Shown: positions 1 to 8,460, counted from the first letter of the stretch. The stretch is 15,405 nt of DNA from Spirochaetaceae bacterium (GCA_003454065.1 DMKZ01000137.1:1-15405); one strand, 5' to 3'. Program-made: numbers and translations. The notes: generated from the letters alone by a model not told the origin.

Positions 1-1
1 G

Positions 2-751
2 CCTCCGAAATTCTGCCATTTGCCTATGGTCATGGGCAAGGACGGGCAGAAGCTCTCCAAGCGGCATGGCAGCACGTCTTTGAGGCAATTCGTTTCCGAA
101 GGGTATCTCAAGGAGTCCATAATCAACTATGTCACTTTGGTAGGCTGGGCTTATGATGGGGAGAGGGAGATTTTCAGCAAGCAGGAATTGGAGAAGATCT
201 TCGATATGTCTAAGATTCATCCATCGCCGGCTGTTTTCGACTATAAGAAACTCGATTGGTTCAATGGAATGTACATCAGGGAGAAATCTGATGGAGAGCT
301 TATTGCCCTTCTAGAGCCGTTCTTTTCGCAAGCCGGCATTCGCGCGGACGAAAAGCGCATGAAGGAAGTGCTGCCGCTTATCAAGGAGAGGCTGAAAAAG
401 CTGTCGGATGCTCCGGACATGGTTCGTTTCCTTTTCGGAGACGTGAGCTATTCTTCGAAAGACGATTTCGCGGCCAAAGGAGACGATGCCGCTAAGGCTT
501 TGCATTATCTGAAGGTCGCCCTTTCGCTTTTCGAGAAGGCTAAAACGCTTCAGGAGGCGGAGGCCGTGGAGGCGCGCCTTCAGGAGATTTCCCAGCAGGA
601 CGGAGTGAAAGCCAATAGCGTATTCATGCCTTTGAGGGTGGCTATTACATCGAGTCGGGTTTCCCCTCCGCTTTTCGCATCAATAAAGCTTTTGGGCATA
701 GACGAAACGGTTCGAAGAATCAGAAAGTCGGTGTCCTTCCTCGAGTCATGA
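2..751 (+). CDS. gltX: Glutamyl-tRNA synthetase, C-terminal part (5' end outside window)
   Basis: Class I aminoacyl-tRNA synthetase that charges tRNA-Glu with glutamate in the cytoplasm. The reading frame is open from base 2, so the gene begins left of the window and the Rossmann catalytic N-terminus (HIGH motif) is not visible. The KMSKS-class ATP-binding loop is clear as KLSKRHG (bases 50-70), preceded by LPMVMGKDGQ, the usual GluRS context. Further on, the GWAYDGEREIFS and SPAVFDYKKLDWFNGMYIR stretches match the GluRS stem-contact and anticodon-binding region. About 250 codons remain, the expected length downstream of the KLSKR loop. A bacterial GluRS may be discriminating or non-discriminating; this cannot be decided here. 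The stop codon overlaps the next start by 4 bases (ATGA), suggesting translational coupling. Confidence 0.95.
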   Translation, partial: PPKFCHLPMVMGKDGQKLSKRHGSTSLRQFVSEGYLKESIINYVTLVGWAYDGEREIFSKQELEKIFDMSKIHPSPAVFDYKKLDWFNGMYIREKSDGELIALLEPFFSQAGIRADEKRMKEVLPLIKERLKKLSDAPDMVRFLFGDVSYSSKDDFAAKGDDAAKALHYLKVALSLFEKAKTLQEAEAVEARLQEISQQDGVKANSVFMPLRVAITSSRVSPPLFASIKLLGIDETVRRIRKSVSFLES

Positions 752-1578
752 CCAGGCTTGTAGCCCTTTGCTACGATTTCGATAAGACCCTTTCGCCGTT
801 CGATATGCAGACGCAGGGTCTTATACAATCGCTGGGCATGTCCGTCGGGGATTTTTGGAAGGAAACCGATGAAATAGCCGAAAATAGCGAAATGGACGGC
901 AATTTGTCCTACATGCGCCTTATAATCGAAAAAGCGAAGGGTCGCTTTCCGCTCACTCGCGAGAAGATTATGAGCTACGGCGCTTCGATAAGATTTTTTC
1001 CAGGCTTGGACGAATGGTTTTCCGAAGTCGATTCCTATGCGGCGTCGCATGGTTTGGAGGTCGAGCATTATATAATATCCTGCGGTATGAAGGAGATAAT
1101 CGACGGAACGAGAATCGCAGGCAATTTCAGGAAAATCTATGCGAGCAGCTACTATTACGGCAAAGACGGCACGGCTGAGTGGCCCGCCCAAGTCGTGAAT
1201 TTCACGAACAAGACCCAATTCCTGTATCGGATAAAGAAAGGAACGCTGGACGTCAATGATATGGGCGTGAATGATTACAGGCGCTCGTCGGATATAAGAA
1301 TACCTTTCGAGCGTTTCATATACATTGGCGATAGCGATACGGACATACCATGCATGGCGATTGTCAACGGGAACGGCGGATTTTCGATTGGCGTGTATAA
1401 TCCCGAAGTCAGCAGCAAGCAGAAGGTGGCGAAGCTGCTGAAGGAGAACAGGATAAGGTTTTTCGCTCCAGCCGATTATTCCAAGGGTTCGCAGCTTTAT
1501 CATATAGTCTGCGCGGCTATCGACAAGATCGCCTGCGATGCGGCGGTGAGCGAAATAACGGGAAGCCTGATCGTTTGA
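748..1578 (+). CDS. HAD-superfamily phosphatase (phosphoserine phosphatase-like)
   Basis: A 276-aa soluble haloacid-dehalogenase hydrolase. All four HAD motifs are visible: motif I DFDKTL with nucleophile Asp10 and acid/base Asp12, motif II Ser111 in IISCG, motif III Lys155 in FTNKTQ, and motif IV GDSDTD (Asp195, Asp199) for Mg2+. The long helical insert between motifs I and II is a C1-type cap as in phosphoserine phosphatase-like members. The family removes phosphate from small metabolites; the substrate cannot be told from sequence, and serB function is not claimed. The start ATG overlaps the gltX stop (ATGA), and the riboflavin kinase gene follows after 7 bases, so it is very likely expressed in the same operon. 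No signal peptide or membrane segment. Confidence 0.88.
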   Translation: MTRLVALCYDFDKTLSPFDMQTQGLIQSLGMSVGDFWKETDEIAENSEMDGNLSYMRLIIEKAKGRFPLTREKIMSYGASIRFFPGLDEWFSEVDSYAASHGLEVEHYIISCGMKEIIDGTRIAGNFRKIYASSYYYGKDGTAEWPAQVVNFTNKTQFLYRIKKGTLDVNDMGVNDYRRSSDIRIPFERFIYIGDSDTDIPCMAIVNGNGGFSIGVYNPEVSSKQKVAKLLKENRIRFFAPADYSKGSQLYHIVCAAIDKIACDAAVSEITGSLIV

Positions 1579-1585
1579 ATGTCCG

Positions 1586-2005
1586 ATGGAAACGAAGGGA
1601 TCGTATTTGGCAACGCTTGAAGGCGAGGTCGTCCATGGACGAGGTTTGGGCAGGACCGTAGGGCTGCCGACAGCCAACATCGGTTTTTCCGCCGATAGCC
1701 TGGGCATCGAGTTCGGGGTCTATGCTTCGATAATCGAAATCGACGGCATTCGCTACCGCTCGATTACGAACATAGGGAGCAAACCGACTGTCGAGAGCAA
1801 CGGATCTGCCGGAATAGAAACCAATATCTTTGATTTCGATGCGGATATCTACGGCAAGAAGATCCGTCTTGACGTATGCAAGAGGCTGAGAGGGATACGG
1901 AAGTTCTCAAGCCTTGAAGAAGTCAAGGCGCAGACCGACATCGACAAGGAGGAGGCGCTTTCGTACTTTCGCTCCGCAGACGGCGGGGAAATGCAATCAT
2001 GCTGA
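1586..2005 (+). CDS. Stand-alone riboflavin kinase (flavokinase domain only)
   Basis: Phosphorylates riboflavin to FMN with ATP. The 139-aa protein equals just the C-terminal flavokinase domain of bifunctional RibF. Visible family signatures: the glycine-rich start GEVVHGRGLGR, the Mg-ATP motif PTAN (Pro28-Asn31, with Thr29 as metal ligand), NIGSKPTV, and the catalytic Glu78 in the IETNIFDFDADIYGKK stretch, followed by RLRGIRKFSSLEEVKAQ and a terminal helix. The FAD synthetase (nucleotidyltransferase) domain that precedes this in most bacterial RibF is absent; the ORF begins directly with the kinase fold. The start is the only ATG compatible with full domain length; the Shine-Dalgarno is weak. 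It lies 7 bases after the HAD gene, and its 3' end overlaps the radical SAM gene by 7 bases. Confidence 0.9.
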   Translation: METKGSYLATLEGEVVHGRGLGRTVGLPTANIGFSADSLGIEFGVYASIIEIDGIRYRSITNIGSKPTVESNGSAGIETNIFDFDADIYGKKIRLDVCKRLRGIRKFSSLEEVKAQTDIDKEEALSYFRSADGGEMQSC

Positions 2006-2982
2006 CTTCTTATGCGGAATGCCGGATGTGTCCTCGCGAATGTTCTGTCGATAGGAGAGTTCGCTCGGACGGGAGCTTCCGGAAAGGATTCTGCAAGGAA
2101 AGCGAAAAGGCGTATTTGGCCTGGGCCGGATTGCATAGGGGCGAGGAGTCCATAGTGTCGGGCGAGAAAGGTTCTGGCATGCTTTTCTTCCGGGGATGCC
2201 CGCTTGGCTGCCCTACGTGCCAGAACATTCAAATAAGCCTTCCGGATTCGTCAAGATATGGTTCGGACGGCATCAGGTTCCTGCAAGCAGATGCTGCGAT
2301 GTTGTGCGAGCTGGCATGGAATATGAAGGAGATGGGGGCGCATACCATAAGCTTCGTGACGGCCGAGCATTTCGTTCCGCTAGTCGTGCGAACTTGTGCG
2401 GAATTGAAAAAGCGGAATTTCGATTTGCAATTCGTGTTTAACACTTCGGGCTGGATTTGCGAAGACTCCGTCCGCGATCTTTTCCCGTTTATCGATATAT
2501 GGCTATGGGACACCAAGACGCATGACAGGACGGTGGCGGCCGAGTTTTTCTCCAATGCGGCCTATCCGGAATCCGAAAGACGTTCCTTCGGGGAGCTTAT
2601 GAGGTTGCTTGATGCCGGTGGCGATCGAAAGCAAGTGATAGTCAGACACCTCATGATTCCGGGTCATATCGAATCCACGATAGGAGTAATCAAGGATTTC
2701 GCCGCCTATAAGGACAAATGCCTGTTTTCTCTTATGACGCAATACATGGATGTTGATGGTGCCTCCCCTAAATGTGCGGATGCGCCTTGCCGCAAGGTGT
2801 CCGCTGCGGAAATCAAAAGGGCTGGAAGGGCGCTGGAAACGCATGGAATCGAGTGCGGCTGGATTCAGGAAAAAGATGACGGAGCGATTGATTGGAAGCC
2901 TGATTTCACGAAGGGAAATCCTTTTCCGGAAGCATTCGCGACACCGAGTACTCTTTTCATGCGCCTTATATCGGAAATTTGA
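1999..2982 (+). CDS. Radical SAM protein, PflA/PflX-like (COG1313 type)
   Basis: A 327-aa iron-sulfur protein. The radical SAM cluster motif is Cys67-x3-Cys71-x2-Cys74 in RGCPLGCPTCQN, which binds the 4Fe-4S cluster that cleaves S-adenosylmethionine. An N-terminal Cys8/Cys11/Cys15/Cys32 set (CRMCPRECSVDR...GFC) precedes it, as in the uncharacterised pyruvate formate-lyase-activating-enzyme-related family. Downstream, FNTSGW, DIWLWDTKT and IVRHLMIPGH are typical of the PflA-like barrel. Members are presumed glycyl-radical activases or related enzymes, but the target is unknown and no glycyl-radical enzyme lies nearby. The start overlaps the riboflavin kinase stop by 7 bases, so it appears to be the last gene of the gltX operon. 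Its stop codon lies inside the -35-like hexamer of the next unit. Confidence 0.87.
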   Translation: MLTSYAECRMCPRECSVDRRVRSDGSFRKGFCKESEKAYLAWAGLHRGEESIVSGEKGSGMLFFRGCPLGCPTCQNIQISLPDSSRYGSDGIRFLQADAAMLCELAWNMKEMGAHTISFVTAEHFVPLVVRTCAELKKRNFDLQFVFNTSGWICEDSVRDLFPFIDIWLWDTKTHDRTVAAEFFSNAAYPESERRSFGELMRLLDAGGDRKQVIVRHLMIPGHIESTIGVIKDFAAYKDKCLFSLMTQYMDVDGASPKCADAPCRKVSAAEIKRAGRALETHGIECGWIQEKDDGAIDWKPDFTKGNPFPEAFATPSTLFMRLISEI

Positions 2983-3007
2983 TAATTGCGAAAATAAGCA
3001 TTAAACT
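2979..3007 (+). promoter_or_regulatory. Promoter-like element ahead of the spike-like gene
   Basis: TTGATA (2979-2984), 17-base spacer, TAAACT (3002-3007). The -35-like box overlaps the stop of the radical SAM gene. The same layout (TTGnTT, 17 bases, TAACTT) stands before both tube genes, and the box is 57 bases upstream of the chosen start. The -10-like hexamer is a weak match to the sigma70 consensus, so another sigma factor or a DNA-binding protein site is possible. Confidence 0.4.
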
Positions 3008-3020
3008 TAATTAGCCTTTT

Positions 3021-3043
3021 ACTCGGTTGTGTTTTTTCCGAGT
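3021..3043 (+). other. Small hairpin in the spike-gene leader
   Basis: ACTCGG (3021-3026) pairs perfectly with CCGAGT (3038-3043) around an 11-base T-rich loop, just ahead of the ribosome binding site. There is no T-run after the stem, so it is not an intrinsic terminator on this strand. The role is unknown; a similarly built CGGA/TCCG hairpin precedes the second adaptor gene. Confidence 0.3.
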
Positions 3044-3049
3044 TGCCCT

Positions 3050-3056
3050 AAAGGAG
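3050..3056 (+). promoter_or_regulatory. Ribosome binding site fixing the 3065 start
   Basis: AAAGGAG is placed 8 bases before the ATG at 3065. The frame is open to a GTG at 3029, but that codon has no Shine-Dalgarno and would put the leader hairpin inside the gene, so 3065 is preferred. Spacing and sequence are identical to those of the first tube gene. Confidence 0.75.
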
Positions 3057-3064
3057 ATATTGGA

Positions 3065-5779
3065 ATGCCTTACGTACCATATAATGTGTTTTTCGGCGAT
3101 GACGCATATTGCTATTATGCGGTAGTCACTAAGAACTGCGATAAGGATAAGAAGGAGCATATCAACGAAATCGAAATCCAGGCGATTCCGTTTACTACGG
3201 ATTATACCGAAAAGGGTCCTGGTATCGGTTCGGATGCCGGCAAGATGTGGGTTCCGTGCGTTTCAAGCATCGTAGGGGTGCATAGCTATAAGAAGGATGA
3301 AAACAACGAGCTCCCCGGATACGGAGTTCACAGCCTGCCTGAAGTGGGCAGCGTAGTGGTTGTTCTCGCCATGCGCAGCAATCGTTCCAGCAATTACAGC
3401 CATGTCGTTTTGGGCAATTTCTGGAATCGCGATGTCATGGTGCCCAAGCTCAGCCCCATTTTCTACAAGCCGGGCGGCGAAGAAGGCAAGGAAGAGTACA
3501 ACCTGGATGATCTGACGAAGAATGAGAACTTCGCAGACAAGATAGCGAATACCACATACTATAAGACGAAAGCGAACACCAATGTCATCGCAGATGATTT
3601 CAAAGGCATATACGGCATATATAGGGCGCCTCAGGAAAAGGATGTAGATAGCGGCAAATTCAACGGCGAGGACAAGCAAGGCAGATATTATATGATGCTT
3701 GATCCGAAGAACAGCAACATCGATGTCAGGGTGAACAATTTCACTTTGACAGCCAATCAAGTGACATTGTATGCCAAGAAGAAGTTCTCGATAACGACCG
3801 CCGAAGGCAAGACGCTACTTCAAGCGAAGAAAAAAGGCACATTCAATTCGAAAGAGGACGGCATAAGCTTCACAGGCAAAGGCGGTCTTAATTTCAAAGC
3901 CGATGCGATAAACATGAACAAGGAAGATCCGGCGAAGCCGCCCGAGATCGACTTGAATTCGCTTAAGCTCAATATGCCGGAGACCAAGATCTTCGACCAC
4001 GAGATTATCGACAGCCATTCCCATTTGCATTGCTTGGTCACGACTATGGTCGAAATCAACATTTTGAGAAACGATATGGATTATATCAACAAATACGTGA
4101 ACGGCAATGCGAACAGTCTTATAAGCATAACCAAGGATGTGAAGCTTTATGCGGGCATGAAAGCCGACGGCACCAACCTCATTTCGGATCAGGAGTTCGA
4201 TCTTTCCCTTACGGACGAAGAGGTGGAGCGCGCATTGTATCCGATCAAGGAGGCAGGCAGCAAGTTCGTTGTTGATACGGCTGAATTGCTGACGGAACCG
4301 ACTGATGTCGAAATAGATTACAAGACGCGTCCTACGGACGAGCAGCTTAGAGATGTGGGCGATAAGAATGTCAAAGTCAAATTCGATGTGGATCTTTGGA
4401 ATTACCACGCAAAGCACATCATCATAAAAAGAAAGGTGGTGTTCAAATATGATCCGGACAGGGTCGGACCTAGTATCGATTTGATTATCCATAGCTTCAT
4501 CATCGGAGGTGCCGCTCCGTTCCTCAGGTACACGGATAAGGCGCAGAAAGATGGCATTGCTGGCATCACCGACGAAGCGGATAAGCGTTTCAAACCGAAT
4601 TACAACAATAAAAGCGCGTCCATCAAAATACCTGCCGGAACTCGTTGGGATGAGGTTCTCAAGAATAATGAGGATGTTAAAAAATATTTGAACGGCTCCG
4701 TATTGAACGCAAGCGCTCCGTATCCGCCGTATTATGTCGATATGGACGCTACGTTGGCGAGTGATAAAGAATCCGTAAAGATTACGGGGGCCGGCGATTT
4801 TCATAAGGGAGAGGCCGGGATAATCAAATTCGAGGTCTTCCCTTATTCGACCAGCAACCAGGAAGTGCCGGCACGCGGACCCGAAGATATGTCATTCACC
4901 CGAAACAATCCGAATGAAGCCGGTCATGACAATATGTACGGGGCGTGTTTTGCCAATTTCAATTTTGCTGTGAACAATCATGCCGATGATGCTCCGGCAA
5001 ACGAGAAGGACAAGAACCGGTTGAAGGATGATGGCATTGTCAAGATGAAGGGCTCCGATCTCATCGGGGATGCTTCGGCCGCTGATAAGCAGGACGAGGT
5101 GCATGTGTATGTGAGATATAGCGTGGTCAGATATCTGCCCTTGATCATGATGTGCAGGGGGCTTACGGATATCGATGCGGATAATGGCCATGACAAGGCT
5201 TATTTGAAGAGGGAGACGAGAGAGTACATCATAGACAAGAAGTTCCCGATTCTCACTCATGACATATACGACAAGCAGTCGCGATTCGCCGTCAATGCGG
5301 GCGCAGGCAATGCGAATAGTCCATATTTCAACAAAGTGTGGAAGATGATGCCATGCACTAGCGATGCCGGACGATACAAAAAAATGCTCATAAAAGAGCA
5401 GTCGAATGAAAAAGAGGCTTTCCTTTACTTGAAGGATACGGATGAGAATTTCAAGAACAGGACGAACTTCGTGACGTGGGTGCCGAGCGTGTATCGTGAG
5501 AATGCCGAATCTGATATGATTAAGGAATGGAATGGGAACGTTAATAATTTCAACTTCAAAATCGGCGAGGAGTTCAGTAGAGACGAGATGGTGGTCAAGC
5601 AGCCGAATGGCAGTGGCAAGGAAGGCAAGAAAGAGAGGAAGGACAATAAAGGAACCATTCCGCCGCCTCCTCCTCCTGTGCCGCGTATTGTCGATTGGCA
5701 GAAAGATGACGATGTATTCGAGAATATCTGTTTTCCTGGTGGCGATGATGTTGGGGAGTATAACCGTGACAATGCATAG
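3065..5779 (+). CDS. Large spike-like CIS protein: OB-fold plus beta-helix-like segment and long C-terminal region
   Basis: A 904-aa protein. Residues about 30-120 read as the OB-fold of gp5/VgrG/gpV proteins: a VPCVSSIVGVH strand, then GYGVHSLPEVGSVVVVLAM, a loop, and HVVLGNFW. Residues about 218-295 (from NIDVRVNNFTLTANQVTLYA) show short alternating strands with VxVxxNxxTLTANxVTLxA spacing, like the beta-helical shaft of gp5 spikes. The rest, to about residue 860, is not recognised; it is rich in Asp, Asn and Lys. A six-proline run (residues 866-871) precedes an acidic tail. There is no signal peptide or membrane segment. Role by inference: central spike or baseplate component of the CIS whose tube, adaptor and hub genes lie downstream. 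The next gene starts 37 bases later. The OB-fold call is fairly firm; the assignment as the puncturing spike is less so. Confidence 0.65.
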   Translation: MPYVPYNVFFGDDAYCYYAVVTKNCDKDKKEHINEIEIQAIPFTTDYTEKGPGIGSDAGKMWVPCVSSIVGVHSYKKDENNELPGYGVHSLPEVGSVVVVLAMRSNRSSNYSHVVLGNFWNRDVMVPKLSPIFYKPGGEEGKEEYNLDDLTKNENFADKIANTTYYKTKANTNVIADDFKGIYGIYRAPQEKDVDSGKFNGEDKQGRYYMMLDPKNSNIDVRVNNFTLTANQVTLYAKKKFSITTAEGKTLLQAKKKGTFNSKEDGISFTGKGGLNFKADAINMNKEDPAKPPEIDLNSLKLNMPETKIFDHEIIDSHSHLHCLVTTMVEINILRNDMDYINKYVNGNANSLISITKDVKLYAGMKADGTNLISDQEFDLSLTDEEVERALYPIKEAGSKFVVDTAELLTEPTDVEIDYKTRPTDEQLRDVGDKNVKVKFDVDLWNYHAKHIIIKRKVVFKYDPDRVGPSIDLIIHSFIIGGAAPFLRYTDKAQKDGIAGITDEADKRFKPNYNNKSASIKIPAGTRWDEVLKNNEDVKKYLNGSVLNASAPYPPYYVDMDATLASDKESVKITGAGDFHKGEAGIIKFEVFPYSTSNQEVPARGPEDMSFTRNNPNEAGHDNMYGACFANFNFAVNNHADDAPANEKDKNRLKDDGIVKMKGSDLIGDASAADKQDEVHVYVRYSVVRYLPLIMMCRGLTDIDADNGHDKAYLKRETREYIIDKKFPILTHDIYDKQSRFAVNAGAGNANSPYFNKVWKMMPCTSDAGRYKKMLIKEQSNEKEAFLYLKDTDENFKNRTNFVTWVPSVYRENAESDMIKEWNGNVNNFNFKIGEEFSRDEMVVKQPNGSGKEGKKERKDNKGTIPPPPPPVPRIVDWQKDDDVFENICFPGGDDVGEYNRDNA

Positions 5780-5805
5780 GTTGCCTTGCGTCATGCGAAG
5801 ATTTT

Positions 5806-5812
5806 AAGGAGG
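5806..5812 (+). promoter_or_regulatory. Strong Shine-Dalgarno of the 830-aa gene
   Basis: AAGGAGG, a near-perfect anti-16S match, lies 4 bases before the ATG at 5817. It is the best ribosome binding site in the window, which suggests the large protein is made in quantity. Confidence 0.75.
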
Positions 5813-5816
5813 TAAT

Positions 5817-8309
5817 ATGGCAGGAATAGGAGGAGGAGGAGCGATTCCGCCTGGAGCAGCAGTAGCTCCGCTGAATCAGGATGCGGGCAATGCCCCGGGG
5901 CATTCCCTATATCGCACGTCCGATACGCGCCCGGCATTCAAGAATTGGGAGAGCATTCCCGATAACTTCGGATCCACGGCTGCGAACTCGGGAGGAACCG
6001 GAACGACAGCAGCGAAGAAGATACATGAATTTGCATTTTCGGTTGTTGCCACATACAATGGCGGCGGCGGTTCGACTATCTTTCTGGCTAAGAGCTGCAG
6101 AAGAAGGGCTGCAGCTATCAGGAGCGAGGCAGGCAGTTATAAGCGTTACATAATCGATCCGACGCTCAACAAAGCCGTAGATTATTTCGGTACGTCCCCG
6201 GAAGAAGACAAGCAGGCCGAAAAGGGTCCTATGCTGATAAAGGGTCGCTTGAAGTATACCGATTACTTCATCGATCATAAAGTGAAAGTGCGCGATCCGA
6301 ATAATGAGAGCAGTGATTTGAAAACTGTGCTTGTCAGACGTTTCTATGAATACGAGACCTACGCCATCAGGCCTGCGAACATAACCCCCGATGTGTGGCG
6401 CAGAGGCTGGAATAAGGATTTCAAACCCGTTATAGAAGATCAATACATACAAAAGGAATGGGATGAGCGTTACACGCCGACAGTAGGCCGTGTGGAATGG
6501 GAAAACGATTTCAAGAAATCCAGAACCGTAGGTAAGGGAGCCGACAGAACGGAGGTAATGACGGACGAGAATAAGAAGGCCAAGAAAGAGCAGAAGATAA
6601 TGAATGCCGCGGCCGAGAAGGTCAAACACAAATACGGCGCGTTCTCAAAGGCGATTAACACCACATGGTTCGACGATGGGGAAATAGCCGATTGGGGTCA
6701 GGAGAAGATGCATACGACATTTTCGGGCAATGCGATCAATCCTGACAAGTTTATAGGAAAAGGATACGTGCAGGATATAGATGACAGATATGTTCTGTTT
6801 CGCAGACGGTATGTGACTGGAGAACGCATCTATGATGCGGGCTTCGGCATGCCGTTTGATTCGGGAGAAAAATTTACGGGAGAGTTCCAAGAAGATGAGC
6901 AGAACATATTCGGAACCGGAATGTACGACGATTATCCGCCAGACAAGTTTCTCCGCGTGCGAGTCAGAGCCGCAATGAATGGAGATCCTATGGTTGAAGG
7001 CGATGATATCGGAGCGTCGAAGGATAAGGATATAACCAAATTGCAATTCCGGAGGTGGATATTGACGCATCGTATCAATATCGAGTTTTTGACGGATAAG
7101 ATGGATGAGCAGAATTGGTTTCAGAGTCTCTTCAATTTGAAGAACAGGGCGGTGAAAAAGACAGGGGCCGACCCAGGGAGACTTGGCGAGTATCTTGGCA
7201 AGCCCGTTAATCGCGACGATAAAGGGCGCGATAAAGCGTATGGAGCGGAAAATGCGTTGAACGGACCTTTGGCCAAAACGATCGGCGTGTTCGAATCCTC
7301 TTGCAATGATGGAGGCGACGTGGACTATAGGAAATTTCCGAGAAAAGACGTAATGATGTCCGATATTTACGATGCGGCTTATGATATAGGCGGCGGCATG
7401 TTCGGTTCCTATTTCATTTTCAAGCCGGTATTGAAATACGGCAAATCAGCTTTATTCAATCCGACTGCGAAGAGTGACGGACGCATTGATCGTGCGTTTT
7501 GCTCCTACCCGTGCCGCATCTTCTTCGGCGTCACCGGCGATTCCAATGTTCAGGAGGTGCGCTATTGGATGAAAGCGCACGCTACTGATGCTGACAAATA
7601 TCCTACCACGCGTCGGGCTGCCAAAGCGGATGGTTATACCGGCATTGAAGTGCTCGACTACATACATTCGTGCTTGGGTCACCTGGATGAGCATACCGAA
7701 AAGACGATAGCCAAATCGGATTGGCGGTTCGACTGCTATCCCGATTGGGCGTATGATGTTCCTTGTTACGACTCGACCGTATATTATTTCGATCGTTACA
7801 GGCGGATGTACGACGGCGAGTGCCCATGGATCTTCGATTTGAACGCCCTGCCGATTGTTCTGGATTGGAGAACTACGGTAAGGAAATGGTTTGCTAAGCA
7901 TCGTGTGTATGCCCAAAACGAGAAGAGACAGGACTATGCTGATATGTTTGCGAAGAAGGAAAAAGGCAAGATCGGAAGTTTTTCGCTTATCACATGGGGC
8001 GATGATCTCGATGTGAATAATCATAATAAGGCGCGTGATAATGCCGTGAAAGATGCACAGGATCGCAAGAAAAAAGCTAAGGAGAGATTGAAGGAAGCGA
8101 AGGATCCTGTGTTTGATCGTAAGCCGAAAGCTCATTTGTACAAGTGTTATAGCGACTATTTGGATCCCGCATCTCTTCTTGATGAGGATCTGATTTCGGA
8201 AGATTCTTATATGGGAGAGAGTTCTATTGGTCTTAGCGATGGTGATGAGGATTTGAAGCCCGATTCTATCAGCAAATCCGCGGAAGAGCTTTACGATGAA
8301 ATAATTTGA
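5817..8309 (+). CDS. Large protein of unknown function in the CIS cluster
   Basis: An 830-aa protein that I do not recognise. Its N-terminus is a flexible Gly/Ala/Pro segment (GIGGGGAIPPGAAVAP), followed by a Gly/Ser/Thr-rich stretch to about residue 65. The body is unusually rich in Trp, Tyr, Phe and Asp (for example DWRFDCYPDWAYDVPCYDSTVYYFDRYRRMYDG near residues 640-670, quoted here only as composition), with a few scattered cysteines but no CxxC pairs. A lysine-rich, probably helical segment (about 735-765) leads to an acidic Asp/Glu/Ser tail. There is no signal peptide or membrane segment. It follows the spike-like gene by 37 bases and is closed by a strong terminator, so the two form one unit. 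It may be a baseplate or fibre component, or a cargo/effector carried by the machine; sequence alone does not decide. Confidence 0.85.
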   Translation: MAGIGGGGAIPPGAAVAPLNQDAGNAPGHSLYRTSDTRPAFKNWESIPDNFGSTAANSGGTGTTAAKKIHEFAFSVVATYNGGGGSTIFLAKSCRRRAAAIRSEAGSYKRYIIDPTLNKAVDYFGTSPEEDKQAEKGPMLIKGRLKYTDYFIDHKVKVRDPNNESSDLKTVLVRRFYEYETYAIRPANITPDVWRRGWNKDFKPVIEDQYIQKEWDERYTPTVGRVEWENDFKKSRTVGKGADRTEVMTDENKKAKKEQKIMNAAAEKVKHKYGAFSKAINTTWFDDGEIADWGQEKMHTTFSGNAINPDKFIGKGYVQDIDDRYVLFRRRYVTGERIYDAGFGMPFDSGEKFTGEFQEDEQNIFGTGMYDDYPPDKFLRVRVRAAMNGDPMVEGDDIGASKDKDITKLQFRRWILTHRINIEFLTDKMDEQNWFQSLFNLKNRAVKKTGADPGRLGEYLGKPVNRDDKGRDKAYGAENALNGPLAKTIGVFESSCNDGGDVDYRKFPRKDVMMSDIYDAAYDIGGGMFGSYFIFKPVLKYGKSALFNPTAKSDGRIDRAFCSYPCRIFFGVTGDSNVQEVRYWMKAHATDADKYPTTRRAAKADGYTGIEVLDYIHSCLGHLDEHTEKTIAKSDWRFDCYPDWAYDVPCYDSTVYYFDRYRRMYDGECPWIFDLNALPIVLDWRTTVRKWFAKHRVYAQNEKRQDYADMFAKKEKGKIGSFSLITWGDDLDVNNHNKARDNAVKDAQDRKKKAKERLKEAKDPVFDRKPKAHLYKCYSDYLDPASLLDEDLISEDSYMGESSIGLSDGDEDLKPDSISKSAEELYDEII

Positions 8310-8359
8310 TAGGTGCTGTGGTTGTCTTGGACAATGAGTTCGCCAAGGCGTACCGATTG

Positions 8360-8391
8360 GGCTGCTTGCTTTCGGCGAGCAGCCTTTTTTT
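8360..8391 (+). terminator. Intrinsic terminator after the 830-aa gene
   Basis: A 10-bp GC-rich stem, GGCTGCTTGC (8360-8369) with GCGAGCAGCC (8375-8384), has one G-T pair and a 5-base loop TTTCG, and is followed directly by seven T (8385-8391). This is a textbook rho-independent terminator, ending the spike/830-aa transcript and insulating gpmI. Confidence 0.92.
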
Positions 8392-8432
8392 ATTGCAGTG
8401 CGCTTCTGAAAACCTCAGAATCCGAATATGCC

Positions 8433-8460
8433 GGTCGCCTTTCCGGCCGCAAAGCCGACC
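8433..8460 (+). other. Hairpin in the spacer before gpmI
   Basis: GGTCG-C-CTTT (8433-8442) pairs with AAAG-C-CGACC (8451-8460) around the loop CCGGCCGC, with one C-C mismatch. No T-run follows. A 10-base direct repeat CCGCAAAGCC (8447-8456 and 8459-8468) overlaps it. It lies upstream of the proposed gpmI promoter, so it may not be transcribed with gpmI; the function is unknown. Nothing else gene-like was seen in 8392-8519. Confidence 0.35.

Noticed and set aside
580..1707. 375-codon open frame on the - strand opposite the HAD gene
   Set aside because: It lies antisense to a gene with all HAD motifs, spans three + strand genes, shows no family motif and has no start context; it results from codon bias.
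3029..3064. GTG start at 3029 for the spike-like gene
   Set aside because: No Shine-Dalgarno precedes it and it lies in the hairpin loop; AAAGGAG at 3050-3056 points to ATG 3065.
3815..5794. Long - strand open frames opposite the spike-like gene
   Set aside because: The + strand protein has OB-fold and beta-helix patterns, a Shine-Dalgarno and operon context; the antisense frames have none.
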